Assembly: GCF_049856295.1 (NCBI RefSeq)
Contig: NZ_JBNDMZ010000004.1
Location: 62,001-126,000, forward strand
Length of the DNA: 64,000 bases
DNA from: JB111 sp049856295
GTDB lineage: Bacteria; Actinomycetota; Actinomycetes; Actinomycetales; Actinomycetaceae
Reading direction: 5' to 3'
In this document: in pieces, positions 8,230 to 17,280 of the stretch
Layout: every line of letters starts with the position of its first letter
Numbering within the stretch: position 1 is the stretch's first letter
The notes under the pieces: model-generated
Databases searched by the model: none
Told to the model about the DNA's origin: nothing
What the model saw: the letters and a program-made list of their open reading frames with translations, nothing else
Program-made: the position numbers and the translations under genes

Positions 8230-9257
8230 CAGGTCCCGCAGCTGACCCGCCCGGCGCTCCCCGCACCGACCTTCCCGACCACGGGGCACTCGTGGGGCTC
8301 CGCGTGCTCGTCCCCCGGATCGGCGACGACCCGATCGCCGAGGCACTCCGGTCGGCGGGCGCCGACGTCGCAGCGGTGCGCGTCACGCGCTCCGAGCCCC
8401 TCGACGCCGACCCCACCCTGCTCGACCCCGCCGGTGCCGACTGGGTCCTCGTCACCTCTGCGCGGACTGTGGCGCGGCTCGCGGACGTCCGGCTCGGCGT
8501 AGTCGGCGCGGTCGACGCGGTCGACGCGGTCGACACGGTCGACGGTCTCATCGGGGTCGACAGCTTCGGCGGCTCCGACCACGGTCCCGGTGCCGACGAC
8601 GGTCCGGGCCCCCGCACGTGGCCGACAGCCGTCGCCACCGCGCGCGCGACCGGCACCCGGGTCGGCTCCGTCGGTCCCGCGACGACCGCCGCACTTGCGC
8701 GGGTCGGCGTCCCGGTCGACCTCGAGTCGCCGGACGGCACGGCGGCCGCGCTCGTCGGGGCCATCGGTCCCGCGCCGACCCCGTCCGGCTCCGGGCCCGA
8801 CGCGGTGGTTGCGCCCGACGCACCCGACGCGGCCGACGCGCCGGACGCGTCTCCCGCCCAGCCCCGTGTCCTTCTGCCGGCGAGCGCGCTGGCCGACCCG
8901 TCGACCGCCGACCGGCTGCGCGCCGCCGGGTGGGCCGTCGACGCGGTCCCCGTCTACACGACCGTTCCCGCCGATCCCGCCGCGACGACGGCCGCAGCCA
9001 CCCCGTGGCCGGACGCGGTCGTCGTCACCTCACCGTCCACCCTGCGCGCGCTCGTCGACGCCGCGGGCACGCCTCCCGCCACGACACGCCTCGTCGCGAT
9101 CGGCCCGACGACGGCCGCGGCGATCGACGCAGCCGGCCTCGTCAACGCCGCGACTGCCCCCTCCCCCACGCCCGACGGGATCGTCGACGCGGTCACGTCC
9201 GCGCTCGCGATCCGCGCGACCCCGAACCTCACCGCACCACCACGGAGGACACGATGA
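8226..9257 (+). CDS. hemD: Uroporphyrinogen III synthase HemD with low-complexity insertions
   Basis: The protein has 343 residues, about 80-90 longer than usual HemD. It cyclises hydroxymethylbilane with ring-D inversion. The weakly conserved fold is recognisable from GLRVLVPR at the N terminus, the VLVTSARTV and VVVTSPSTLRAL segments, and the C-terminal AIGPTTAAAI. Two insertions explain the extra length. One is at about 93-140, starting with a (VDA)n repeat encoded by near-identical 9-bp units (8510-8540). The other is an Ala/Pro/Asp stretch at about 190-215. The GTG at 8226 overlaps the hemC stop, and the TGA overlaps the hemB ATG. Confidence 0.88.
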   Translation: MTGPAADPPGAPRTDLPDHGALVGLRVLVPRIGDDPIAEALRSAGADVAAVRVTRSEPLDADPTLLDPAGADWVLVTSARTVARLADVRLGVVGAVDAVDAVDTVDGLIGVDSFGGSDHGPGADDGPGPRTWPTAVATARATGTRVGSVGPATTAALARVGVPVDLESPDGTAAALVGAIGPAPTPSGSGPDAVVAPDAPDAADAPDASPAQPRVLLPASALADPSTADRLRAAGWAVDAVPVYTTVPADPAATTAAATPWPDAVVVTSPSTLRALVDAAGTPPATTRLVAIGPTTAAAIDAAGLVNAATAPSPTPDGIVDAVTSALAIRATPNLTAPPRRTR

Positions 9258-10237
9258 CCAGCTTCCCGAGCACCCGGCCCCGCCGGCTGCGCACCTCGCC
9301 CGCGCTGCGGCGCCTGGTCGCCGAGACCCGCATGGACCCGGCCGACCTCGTCCTGCCCGTGTTCCTGCGCGAGGGCCTGACCGAGCCGCAGCAGATCGGC
9401 TCGATGCCGGGCGTCCTCCAGCACACGCCCGACTCCCTCCGACGGGCGGCGGCGGAGGCGGCGGAGGCCGGCGTCGGGGGCGTCATGCTCTTCGGCGTGC
9501 CGGCCACCCACGACGCGACCGGCACGGCGGCGACCGACCCGGACGGCATCGCCAACGTCGGGTTGCGGCTCCTGCGCGAGGAGGTCGGGGAGTCGATGGT
9601 CGTCGTCTCCGACCTGTGCCTCGACGAGTTCACGGACCACGGGCACTGCGGCGTCCTCGCGTCCGACGGGACGGTCGACAACGACGCCACGCTCGAGCGC
9701 TACGCCGAGATGGCCCTCGCGCAGGCCGAGGCCGGCGCCACCCTGCTCGGGCTGTCCGGGATGATGGACGGCCAGGTCCAGGCGGTGCGCGAGGCGCTCG
9801 ACGACGCCGGGCACCACGCCACCGGCACCCTCGCCTACGCGGCGAAGTACGCCTCCGCGATGTACGGGCCGTTCCGCGAGGCCGTCGACTCGCAGCTGAC
9901 GGGCGACCGGACGACCTACCAGATGGATCCGGCCAACCGCCGGGAGGGGCTGCGCGAGACGCTGCTCGACGTCGAGGAGGGGGCCGACGTCGTCATGGTC
10001 AAGCCGGCCACCCTCTACCTCGACGTGCTGGGCGACGTGGCCGAGGCCGTCGACGTCCCCGTCGCGGCGTACCACGTGTCCGGCGAGATGGCGATGGTCG
10101 AGGCGGCCGCCGAGCGCGGCTGGATCGACCGGCGCAGGACGATCCTCGAGACCCTGCTGTCGATCCGGCGCGCGGGCGCGGGGATCGTGGCGACGTACTG
10201 GGCGACCGAGGCGGCCGGCTGGCTGCGAGAGAGGTGA
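9254..10237 (+). CDS. hemB: Delta-aminolevulinic acid dehydratase (porphobilinogen synthase) HemB
   Basis: The protein has 327 residues and condenses two 5-aminolevulinate molecules to porphobilinogen. The two Schiff-base lysines are visible in YAAKYASAMYGPF and MVKPATLYLD. The metal segment reads DLCLDEFTDHGHCG. It keeps two of the three Cys positions of zinc-dependent enzymes and has Asp at the third, a mixed type between zinc and magnesium classes. The ATG at 9254 overlaps the hemD stop and has GGAGG 5 nt upstream. Confidence 0.95.
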   Translation: MTSFPSTRPRRLRTSPALRRLVAETRMDPADLVLPVFLREGLTEPQQIGSMPGVLQHTPDSLRRAAAEAAEAGVGGVMLFGVPATHDATGTAATDPDGIANVGLRLLREEVGESMVVVSDLCLDEFTDHGHCGVLASDGTVDNDATLERYAEMALAQAEAGATLLGLSGMMDGQVQAVREALDDAGHHATGTLAYAAKYASAMYGPFREAVDSQLTGDRTTYQMDPANRREGLRETLLDVEEGADVVMVKPATLYLDVLGDVAEAVDVPVAAYHVSGEMAMVEAAAERGWIDRRRTILETLLSIRRAGAGIVATYWATEAAGWLRER

Positions 10238-10245
10238 ACGAGGCG

Positions 10246-11676
10246 ATGACGCAGGTGACAGGTTCGACCAACGACGATCCGTCGACGCCACACGTGCCCG
10301 TCGCGGGTACGGGCACGGCTATCGGCTCGACGCCCTCCACGTCGGCCGCCTGGTCCGCCGGCCCCGCGAGCGAGGCCGCTTTCGCGGCGGCGCGCGTGGC
10401 GATCCCCGGCGGCGTCGACTCCCCCGTCCGCGCGTACGGCTCGGTGGGCGGGACGCCCCGCTTCCTCGCCTCGGCGCGCGGCGCGTACGTCACCGACGTC
10501 GACGGACGCGAGTACGTCGACCTCGTCGCGTCGTGGGGCCCGGCACTGCTCGGCCACGCGCACCCGGAGGTGGTCGAGGCCGTGCGGGAGGCGGCGTCGT
10601 CGGGACTCTCCTTCGGCGCGCCGACCGTCGCCGAGACCGAGCTCGCCGAGGCCGTGACCGGGCGGGTCGCGCCCGCCGAGCGCGTCCGGTTCGTCAGCTC
10701 CGGCACCGAGGCCACGATGACCGCCGTCCGACTCGCCCGCGGCGTCACCGGCCGGCCGCTGATCGTCAAGGTGGCCGGGCACTACCACGGGCACTCCGAC
10801 TCCCTCCTCGTCGACGCCGGCTCCGGTGTGGCCACGCTCGGCATCCCCGGAACGCCCGGCGTGCCGGACGAGATCGCCGCCCGCACGGTGGTCGTCCCCT
10901 ACAACGACCTCGCTGCGGCGGAGGCGGTGTTCGCCGAGCACGGCGAACGCATCGCAGCCGTCATCGTCGAGGGCGCGGCGGCGAACATGGGCGTCGTCGC
11001 CCCAGGGCCCGGGTACAACCGCGCGCTGCGGGAGCTCACCACCCGCCACGGCGTACTACTCATCCTCGACGAGGTGCTCACCGGCTTCCGCGTGGGCCCC
11101 GCCGGCTGGTGGGGGCTCGAGGGTGCGAGCGAGGGATGGGCGCCGGACCTGCTCACCTTCGGAAAGGTCCTCGGCGGCGGGATGCCGCTGGCGGCGCTCG
11201 GCGGGCCGGCCGCGATCATGGACGAGCTCGCACCGAGCGGCCCCGTCTACCAGGCGGGCACGCTGTCCGGGAACCCGCTCGCCACCGCCGCGGGCCTGGC
11301 CACCTTGCGCCTCGCGGACGCCGACGTCTACGCCGCGGTCGACGCCGCCGCCGAGACGGTCGCGCGCGCGGCGGGCGAGGCGCTCGATGCCGCCGGACTG
11401 CCCCACCTGGTCAGCCGTGCCGGCAACCTCTTCTCCGTGTTCCTCGGGGAGGACGCGGCGGGCGGCGTGCGGGACTACGCGGGCGCCAAGGCCTCCGAGA
11501 CGTGGCGGTACCCGGCCTTCTTCCGCTCGATGGCCGCCTCCGGCGTCCTCCTGCCGCCGAGCGCGTTCGAGGCGTGGTTCCTCACCGCCGCCCACGACGA
11601 CGACGCCCTCGCCCGGATCCTCGACGCCCTGCCCGCCGCGGCCCGCGCGGCGGCGGACGCCGACCCCCCGGCCTGA
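10246..11676 (+). CDS. hemL: Glutamate-1-semialdehyde 2,1-aminomutase HemL
   Basis: The protein has 476 residues. It is a PLP enzyme of the class III aminotransferase fold that moves the amino group of glutamate-1-semialdehyde to make 5-aminolevulinate. PGGVDSPVRAYG at the N terminus is diagnostic. LDEVLTGFRVG holds the PLP Asp, and LTFGKVLGGGMPLAALGG holds the Schiff-base Lys. The first about 45 residues are a Ser/Thr-rich extension. ATG 10246 is preferred because GAGAGAGG lies upstream at fitting distance; a GTG at 10234 overlapping the hemB stop is also possible. Last gene of the hemC-D-B-L operon, convergent with the LysR gene 22 bp downstream. Confidence 0.94.
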   Translation: MTQVTGSTNDDPSTPHVPVAGTGTAIGSTPSTSAAWSAGPASEAAFAAARVAIPGGVDSPVRAYGSVGGTPRFLASARGAYVTDVDGREYVDLVASWGPALLGHAHPEVVEAVREAASSGLSFGAPTVAETELAEAVTGRVAPAERVRFVSSGTEATMTAVRLARGVTGRPLIVKVAGHYHGHSDSLLVDAGSGVATLGIPGTPGVPDEIAARTVVVPYNDLAAAEAVFAEHGERIAAVIVEGAAANMGVVAPGPGYNRALRELTTRHGVLLILDEVLTGFRVGPAGWWGLEGASEGWAPDLLTFGKVLGGGMPLAALGGPAAIMDELAPSGPVYQAGTLSGNPLATAAGLATLRLADADVYAAVDAAAETVARAAGEALDAAGLPHLVSRAGNLFSVFLGEDAAGGVRDYAGAKASETWRYPAFFRSMAASGVLLPPSAFEAWFLTAAHDDDALARILDALPAAARAAADADPPA

Positions 11677-11698
11677 CGCACGGACCCGACCACCCGCC

Positions 11699-12622
11699 TC
11701 ACGGCAGCGACCCGCTCGCGCCCAGCCCCTTCTCCGAGGCGGCCGTCCGCACCGCGTCGATGACGAGCTCGAGGGAGGGGCGGCGCGTCGTCGTCGTGCG
11801 GTAGGCGATCGACACGGTGCGCATGACGGGCTCGGTCAGCGGCACGATGTCGACGCCGTCCGGGACCTGGAAGGTCGCGAGGTCCGACACCAGAGTGACA
11901 CCAAGCCCGCCCGCGACCATGGCCAACGCCGTTGCCTGCTCCTCCACCTCGTGCCGGGCCGCGGGCTCGAAGCCGCTGCGGTGGCAGGCGATGCGCACCG
12001 CGCTGCCGAAGTGCGAGCGACGGCCGGCGAGGATCCACGGCTGGTCGGCCAGCGCGGCGAGCGCCACCGTCGGGGCGGTGAACGTCCCCGCCGGCACCGC
12101 GGCCTGGAGCCGCTCGACCGCCACCGGGACCACCGTGAGCCCCGGGTCGCGCGCCATCGGGTAGTCCGAGTAGTCGATGACGAACGAGAGGTCGAGCGAG
12201 CCGTCGCTCACCGCGCCGGCCGTGTCCTCCGGGACGAGCTCGACCGAACGCACCTCGATCCCCGGGTGGGCCGCGGCGAGGGCCGCGAGCGCCGACGGCA
12301 GCAGCCCCGCGGCCACCGACGCCCACACGCCGACCGTCAGCCGCGCCGTCACGCCGCCCTGGGCGCTCTCGAGAGCGGTCGTCGCGCGCTCGACCGCGTC
12401 GAGGATGTCGTCGGCGTGGTCGGTGAGCAGGAGGCCCAGCTCGGTCAGCTGGACGCGCCGCCCGTGCCGCTCGACGAGCGTGGCCCCCACCTCCCGCTCG
12501 AGCTGCGCGAGCTGCTGCGAGACCCCGGACGCGCTGTAGTGCAGGGCATCGGCGACCGCCGTGACCGTGCCGCGTCGGCGCAGCTCACGGAGCATCCGCA
12601 GTCGTCGCAGAGAGACCTCCAC
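11699..12622 (-). CDS. LysR-type transcriptional regulator
   Basis: The protein has 307 residues. The N-terminal winged helix-turn-helix covers about residues 2-62 (RRLRMLRELRRRGTVTAVA, then HYSASGVSQQLAQLE). A periplasmic-binding-like effector domain follows from about 90. It starts with GTG at 12622; TACGCT lies 7 nt upstream, so a leaderless message is likely. It diverges from the amino-acid dehydrogenase gene across 271 bp that contain a dyad at 12786-12800, which is the normal arrangement of a LysR regulator and its target. The effector is not predictable from sequence. Confidence 0.88.
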   Translation of the reverse strand: MEVSLRRLRMLRELRRRGTVTAVADALHYSASGVSQQLAQLEREVGATLVERHGRRVQLTELGLLLTDHADDILDAVERATTALESAQGGVTARLTVGVWASVAAGLLPSALAALAAAHPGIEVRSVELVPEDTAGAVSDGSLDLSFVIDYSDYPMARDPGLTVVPVAVERLQAAVPAGTFTAPTVALAALADQPWILAGRRSHFGSAVRIACHRSGFEPAARHEVEEQATALAMVAGGLGVTLVSDLATFQVPDGVDIVPLTEPVMRTVSIAYRTTTTRRPSLELVIDAVRTAASEKGLGASGSLP

Positions 12623-12785
12623 GCTCGCCAGCGTAGGGCGCCCACCCCGAGACGTGCCCGACGACGAACATCTCCGTCACCCGCGCGTTCGTCCACAGGT
12701 GCCCGTGCCGGTCCGCGGAACCCCGCCGGCGCACAGATGCCCCGCACAGTCCCACGGCACCGCCCCTGAGCCGGGGAGGTGAACA

Positions 12786-12800
12786 TGCAGGAAACCTGCA
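12786..12800. promoter_or_regulatory. Dyad between LysR gene and dehydrogenase, putative operator
   Basis: TGCAGG and CCTGCA form a perfect 6-bp inverted repeat around AAA, 94 bp before the dehydrogenase ATG and 164 bp from the LysR start. LysR proteins bind such dyads in divergent promoters. The rest of 12623-12893 holds no gene. Confidence 0.45.
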
Positions 12801-12893
12801 CGCCACCGTGCACGAACCGTTGATGGACGCCCGATCCGCCCCGGACTCACTCTGGGCGGACATCCACGAACGGAAGTGAGGAGGCGGACCGCG

Positions 12894-14201
12894 ATGACCA
12901 CCATCGACGACCCCCGGCAGGGAACCCCGATCTCGGCCCGGCACGGCGGCGCACTGCCCAGCCCGCTCGGCGCACAGCACGGCGTCTCCGACGCGCTTCC
13001 CGGCACCCCGCTCGCGCCTGCGCCGCCCCGGCCCCACGAGCCCTACCAGAAGCTGACCTGGGTGGACCCGGTGACCGGCGTCCACGGCTACCTCGTCGTG
13101 GACACCCTCCTGTCCGGGCTCGCCACGGGCGGCACCCGGATGCGCGCCGGCTGCACGATGCGCGAGGTCGGGGACCTGGCCCGCGGCATGTCACTCAAGA
13201 CGTCGACGTTCGGGATCCCCGTCGGCGGCGCGAAGGGCGGCATCGACCTCGACCCGAAGGACCCGCGCGCCGAGGGCGTTCTCGAGCGCTTCTACGACGC
13301 GATGCGGCCCTGGCTCGACTCGCACTGGGTCACGGCCGACGACCTCGGCGTGGACCAGCACCGGCTCGACGCCGTGTTCGACCGCCTCGGCCTCATCCAC
13401 TCCTACGGCGCCGCGATCCGCCGCGCGGCCGACCCTGCGGCGACCTACCGCCGCGTCCGCGCGGCCATCGACGCCCCGGTCTCCGAGGGCCTGCACCTCG
13501 GCGACATGATCGGCGGCTACGGCGTGGCGCAGGCCTGCCTCGCGGCCGTCCGCGCGCTCGGCCCGGGGCCGGGCGGGACCACGACGGTGGCCGTCCAGGG
13601 CGTCGGCACGATGGGCGGCGGCACGGCCTGGTACCTGCACGAGGCCGGCGCGCACGTCGTGGCGCTGGCCGACGCCGCCGGGACGCTCTACCACCCCGGC
13701 GGCCTCGACGTCCCGGCGCTGCTCGCGCTCCGCGACGCCTACGGCGAGATCGACCGCACCCGCGTGCCGGACGACGTCGAGCAGCTCCCGCGCGACGCCG
13801 TGCTCCGCATGCACGTCGACGTCCTCGTGCCGGCGGCCGTCTCCTACGCGATCGGGACGCACAACGCGGACGAGGTCAACGCCCGCGTCGTCGTCGAGGC
13901 CGCGAACGCCGCCGTGGTGCCCGAGGCGGAGCCGATGCTCGCCGCCCGCCACGTGCCGGTCGTTCCGGACTTCGTGGCCAACGCCGGCGCGGCCACCTGC
14001 GCGTGGTGGCTGCTGCTCGGGATGGTCGGGCCGGACCCCGCCGACTCGCTCAGGCGGCTGCGCCGCGAGATGCGCACCCTCGTGGGCACCCTGCTCGAGC
14101 AGTCGCGCCGCACCGGGGCCACGCCCCGCGAGGTCGCCCTGGTGATCGCCGAGGAGCACCGGATCGCGGTCGGCGACTCGGCGCAGGTCGTCATCCCGTA
14201 G
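12894..14201 (+). CDS. Glu/Leu/Phe/Val-type amino-acid dehydrogenase
   Basis: The protein has 435 residues. It is an NAD(P)-dependent oxidative deaminase that interconverts an L-amino acid and its 2-oxo acid plus ammonia. TGGTRM and MSLKTSTFGIPVGGAKGGIDL form the active-site segment with the catalytic lysines. AVQGVGTMGGGTAWYL is the NAD-binding loop. It resembles Leu/Val/Glu dehydrogenases, but which amino acid is used cannot be read from the sequence. A 45-residue Pro/Ala/Gly-rich N-terminal tail precedes the fold. The ATG at 12894 has GAGGAGG 8-14 nt upstream. Likely controlled by the divergent LysR. Confidence 0.85.
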   Translation: MTTIDDPRQGTPISARHGGALPSPLGAQHGVSDALPGTPLAPAPPRPHEPYQKLTWVDPVTGVHGYLVVDTLLSGLATGGTRMRAGCTMREVGDLARGMSLKTSTFGIPVGGAKGGIDLDPKDPRAEGVLERFYDAMRPWLDSHWVTADDLGVDQHRLDAVFDRLGLIHSYGAAIRRAADPAATYRRVRAAIDAPVSEGLHLGDMIGGYGVAQACLAAVRALGPGPGGTTTVAVQGVGTMGGGTAWYLHEAGAHVVALADAAGTLYHPGGLDVPALLALRDAYGEIDRTRVPDDVEQLPRDAVLRMHVDVLVPAAVSYAIGTHNADEVNARVVVEAANAAVVPEAEPMLAARHVPVVPDFVANAGAATCAWWLLLGMVGPDPADSLRRLRREMRTLVGTLLEQSRRTGATPREVALVIAEEHRIAVGDSAQVVIP

Positions 14202-14217
14202 CCCGCGGTCCGCACGC

Positions 14218-14300
14218 CACGACGACGAAGGCCGGTCGAGCCGGCTCCGCCGCTCCGGCCCCACGTGAGGCCGCCGCGGCGGGGCCGGCTCGTCGTCGTG
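14218..14300. terminator. Large hairpin between convergent genes, probable bidirectional terminator
   Basis: CACGACGACGA at 14218-14228 and its perfect complement at 14290-14300 form an 11-bp outer stem. GCCGG/CCGGC just inside continues it, and further GC-rich pairs lie in the loop. It sits between the convergent dehydrogenase and aldehyde dehydrogenase genes. No U-tract is present. Confidence 0.5.
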
Positions 14301-14351
14301 CCCGCGGCCCGCGCCCCCGCCCCTCGCGAGGGCGCGGCGCGGCGCGGCGCC

Positions 14352-15815
14352 CTACCGCGTGACGGGTATGCCGGTGTACTTGGTCTCGAGGAACTCGTCG
14401 ATCCCGACGAGCCCGCCCTCGCGGCCGAGCCCGGACTCCTTGATCCCGCCGAACGGCGCCGCGGGGTTGGAGACCACGCCCTGGTTGATACCCACCATCC
14501 CCGCCTCGAGGGCGTCGCTCACCCGCAGCCCCCGGTCGAGGTCGCGCGTGTAGGCGTAGGAGACGAGGCCGAAGGGCGTGTCGTTGGCGAGCGCCACCGC
14601 CTCCGCCTCGGTGTCGAACTCGGTGATCGCGGCGACCGGGCCGAAGATCTCGGTGCTCCCCATCTCGGCGTCGGCCGGCACGCCCGTGAGCACGGTCGCG
14701 GGGTAGAAGTAGCCGTCGCGCCCGTCGACCTCGCCGCCGGTGCGCACGGTGGCGCCGCGGCGCACGGCGTCGTCGACCAGTGTGCCGACCTTGTCGACGG
14801 CCCGCTGGTCCACGAGCGGCCCGACGACGACCCCCTCGTCCACGCCCCGCCCCATCGGCAGCGCCCCCATCCGCTCGGCGAGCCGCCGCGAGAACTCCTC
14901 GGCGACCGAGCGGTGGACGTAGAACCGGTTGGCCGCGGTGCAGGCCTGGCCGATGTTGCGCATCTTGGCGGCCATCGCCCCCTCGACGGCGGCGTCGAGG
15001 TCCGCGTCCTCGAACACGAGGAACGGCGCGTTGCCGCCGAGCTCCATCGACGTGCGCATGACGGTCTGCGCGGCGAGGCCGAGCAGGTGCTTGCCCACCG
15101 GGGTCGACCCGGTGAACGAGAGCTTGCGCGAGCGGGGGTCGAGGATGAGCGGCGTCATCACGTCGTCGGAGGCACTCGTGGTGACGACGTTGACGACGCC
15201 GGCGGGCAGCCCGGCCTCCGCGAGGATCTCGACGAGCGCGAGCGTGGACAGCGGCGTCTGCGCGGCCGGCTTGATGATGCTCGTGCACCCGGCGGCGATC
15301 GCGGGGGCGATCTTGCGGGTGCCCATGGCCATGGGGAAGTTCCACGGGGTGATGAGGATGCTCGGCCCCACCGGCTGGCGACTGACGAGGAACCGCGCCT
15401 GCCCGTTGGGCGAGGTCATGTACCCGCCATCGATGCGGACGGCCTCCTCGGCGAACCAGCGCAGGAACTCCGCCGCGTAGGCGATCTCGCCGCGGGCCTC
15501 GGGAAGCGGCTTGCCCATCTCGAGGGTCATCACCAGGGCGAGCCGGTCGGTCTGCTCGATCAGCAGGGCGTAGGCGCGGGAGAGGATCTCGCTGCGCTCA
15601 CGGGGCGGCGTGGCGGCCCAGGCGGCCTGCGCGTCGGCGGCGGCGTCGAGGGCGGCCATCGCCTCCTCCGGACTCGCGTCTGCCACCTCGCAGAGCACCT
15701 TCCCGGTGGAGGGGTCGTCGACCGGCATCGTGCGGGCGGCGTCGCGCCACTTGCCTCCGATGAACAGTCCGGTGGGGACGGACGCGATGGCCGCGGCCTC
15801 GTCGTGGGTGGTCAC
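14352..15815 (-). CDS. gabD: NAD(P)-dependent succinate-semialdehyde-type dehydrogenase
   Basis: The protein has 487 residues of the aldehyde dehydrogenase superfamily, closest in motif pattern to succinate-semialdehyde dehydrogenase. ITPWNFPMAM is the cofactor segment, FTGSTPVGK the NAD-binding loop, MELGGNAPF holds the general base Glu, and GQACTAANR the catalytic Cys. The start is GTG 15815 with GGAGG 5 nt upstream; the open frame extends further upstream but into the operator region. It diverges from the class III aminotransferase gene, the usual pairing for omega-amino-acid use (amine to semialdehyde to dicarboxylate). Its -35/-10 (TTGTCG at 16009-16014, TATGCT at 15985-15990) enclose the shared GntR-type dyad. 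Confidence 0.85.
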   Translation of the reverse strand: MTTHDEAAAIASVPTGLFIGGKWRDAARTMPVDDPSTGKVLCEVADASPEEAMAALDAAADAQAAWAATPPRERSEILSRAYALLIEQTDRLALVMTLEMGKPLPEARGEIAYAAEFLRWFAEEAVRIDGGYMTSPNGQARFLVSRQPVGPSILITPWNFPMAMGTRKIAPAIAAGCTSIIKPAAQTPLSTLALVEILAEAGLPAGVVNVVTTSASDDVMTPLILDPRSRKLSFTGSTPVGKHLLGLAAQTVMRTSMELGGNAPFLVFEDADLDAAVEGAMAAKMRNIGQACTAANRFYVHRSVAEEFSRRLAERMGALPMGRGVDEGVVVGPLVDQRAVDKVGTLVDDAVRRGATVRTGGEVDGRDGYFYPATVLTGVPADAEMGSTEIFGPVAAITEFDTEAEAVALANDTPFGLVSYAYTRDLDRGLRVSDALEAGMVGINQGVVSNPAAPFGGIKESGLGREGGLVGIDEFLETKYTGIPVTR

Positions 15816-15984
15816 TGGTGCCTCCCGTGCTCCTGGGTGGATGGTGCGGACGACCGGGCGAGCGAGCCGCGCATGCCGGCCCGACGACGAACGGCGTGCC
15901 GCCCGGTGCGCCACCCGCGATCGGGCACCGCGCCAGCCGGCGCGCCCCTCGAGTCTGCTCCCGCGCGCTCCTTGCCGTCGACCC

Positions 15985-16015
15985 AGCATAGAAGTATTGT
16001 CGACAATCCGACAAT
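15985..16015. promoter_or_regulatory. gabD/gabT divergent promoter with shared operator
   Basis: A perfect 12-bp palindrome ATTGTCGACAAT lies at 15996-16007. Read on the minus strand, TTGTCG (16009-16014) and TATGCT (15985-15990) at 18-bp spacing make a promoter for gabD with the palindrome in its spacer. The 19 bases 15997-16015 match 16 of 19 bases at 20179-20197 in the second divergent region of the locus. This supports one repressor, probably the GntR protein at 21778, for both. Confidence 0.65.
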
Positions 16016-16034
16016 GATTCGACGGAGGTCCTCC

Positions 16035-17276
16035 ATGACGACGCTGTCACCGCACCTGCGCCAGGCGACCCCGGTCGTCGTCGACCACGGCCGCGGGAGC
16101 GAGCTGTTCGACTCCGACGGCCGCCGCTACCTCGACTTCACCGCCGGCATCGGCGTGACGAGCACGGGGCACTGCCACCCGCGCGTCGTCGCCGCGGCGC
16201 AGGAGCAGGTGGGCTCGCTCATCCACGGCCAGTACACGACCGTCATGCACCGCCCCCTGCTCGAGCTGACCGAGCGGCTCGGCGAGGTCCTGCCCGAGGG
16301 CCTCGACTCCCTGTTCTTCGCCAACTCCGGCAGCGAGGCCGTCGAGGCCTCGCTCCGCCTCGCGCGGCAGGCCACGGGGCGGCCGAACGTCGTCGTGTTC
16401 CACGGGGGCTTCCACGGGCGGACGGTCGCGGCGGCGTCGATGACGACCTCGGGCACCCGGTTCTCCGCCGGCTTCAGCCCGCTCATGGCCGGCGTGCACA
16501 TCGCCCCGTTCCCCACCGCCTACCGGTGGGGGTGGACCGAGGAGGAGGCGACCGACTTCGCGCTGCGGGAGCTCGACTACCTGTTCGCGACCGTCACGTC
16601 GCCCCGCGAGACGGCGGCGTTCGTCGTCGAGCCCGTGCTCGGCGAGGGCGGGTACATCCCCGGGAACACGCGATTCTTCCAGGGGCTGCGCGAGCGGGCG
16701 GACGAGCACGGCATCCTCCTCGTGCTCGACGAGATCCAGACCGGCTTCGGCCGCACGGGCCGGTTCTTCGGGCACGAGCACTTCGACGTGCGCCCGGACG
16801 TCATGACGATCGCCAAGGGCCTCGCCTCCGGCTTCCCGCTCTCGGGCATCGCGGCGTCGACCGAGCTGATGTCGAAGGCGTGGCCGGGCTCGCAGGGCGG
16901 CACCTACGGCGGGAACGCGGTGGCGTGCGCGGCGGCGGTCGCCACCCTCGACGTCATCCAGGACGAGGGACTCGTGGCCAACGCCGCCGAGCGCGGGACG
17001 CAGCTGCTGGACGGCGTGCGCGCGGCCGCGACGGACGCGGTCGGGGACGTGCGCGGGCTCGGCCTGCTCGTCGGCTCGGAGTTCGTCACGGCCGACGGCG
17101 GGCCCGACACCGCGAAGGCGGCCGCCGCGCAGAAGCTGGCCGCGACCAAGGGGCTGCTCATGCTCACCTGCGGCGCCCACATGAACGTCGTCCGGATGAT
17201 CCCGCCGCTCGTCGTCACCGAGGCACAGGTGGACGAGGCGCTCGGCATCTGGGCCGAGGTCCTCGCGGAGGTCTGA
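16035..17276 (+). CDS. gabT: Class III PLP aminotransferase, 4-aminobutyrate-aminotransferase-like
   Basis: The protein has 413 residues. It moves an amino group from an omega-amino acid to a 2-oxo acid. FTAGIGVTSTGHCHP and FANSGSEAVEASLRLAR are PLP-phosphate segments, FHGGFHGRT is the stacking aromatic region, LDEIQTGFGRTG holds the PLP Asp, and IAKGLASGFPLS holds the Schiff-base Lys. The ATG at 16035 has GGAGG 6 nt upstream. The divergent gabD makes a semialdehyde product likely, but the true amine donor could be something other than GABA, since the rest of the locus is not a GABA pathway. Followed 4 bp later by the DUF3830 gene in the same operon. Confidence 0.82.
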   Translation: MTTLSPHLRQATPVVVDHGRGSELFDSDGRRYLDFTAGIGVTSTGHCHPRVVAAAQEQVGSLIHGQYTTVMHRPLLELTERLGEVLPEGLDSLFFANSGSEAVEASLRLARQATGRPNVVVFHGGFHGRTVAAASMTTSGTRFSAGFSPLMAGVHIAPFPTAYRWGWTEEEATDFALRELDYLFATVTSPRETAAFVVEPVLGEGGYIPGNTRFFQGLRERADEHGILLVLDEIQTGFGRTGRFFGHEHFDVRPDVMTIAKGLASGFPLSGIAASTELMSKAWPGSQGGTYGGNAVACAAAVATLDVIQDEGLVANAAERGTQLLDGVRAAATDAVGDVRGLGLLVGSEFVTADGGPDTAKAAAAQKLAATKGLLMLTCGAHMNVVRMIPPLVVTEAQVDEALGIWAEVLAEV

Positions 17277-17280
17277 CACC

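Noticed and set aside
14352..17276. Classical GABA shunt operon
   Set aside because: The aldehyde dehydrogenase and aminotransferase fit, but they are divergent, share an operator with amidase/isomerase genes and lack GABA permease or glutamate decarboxylase, so plain GABA use is not assured.
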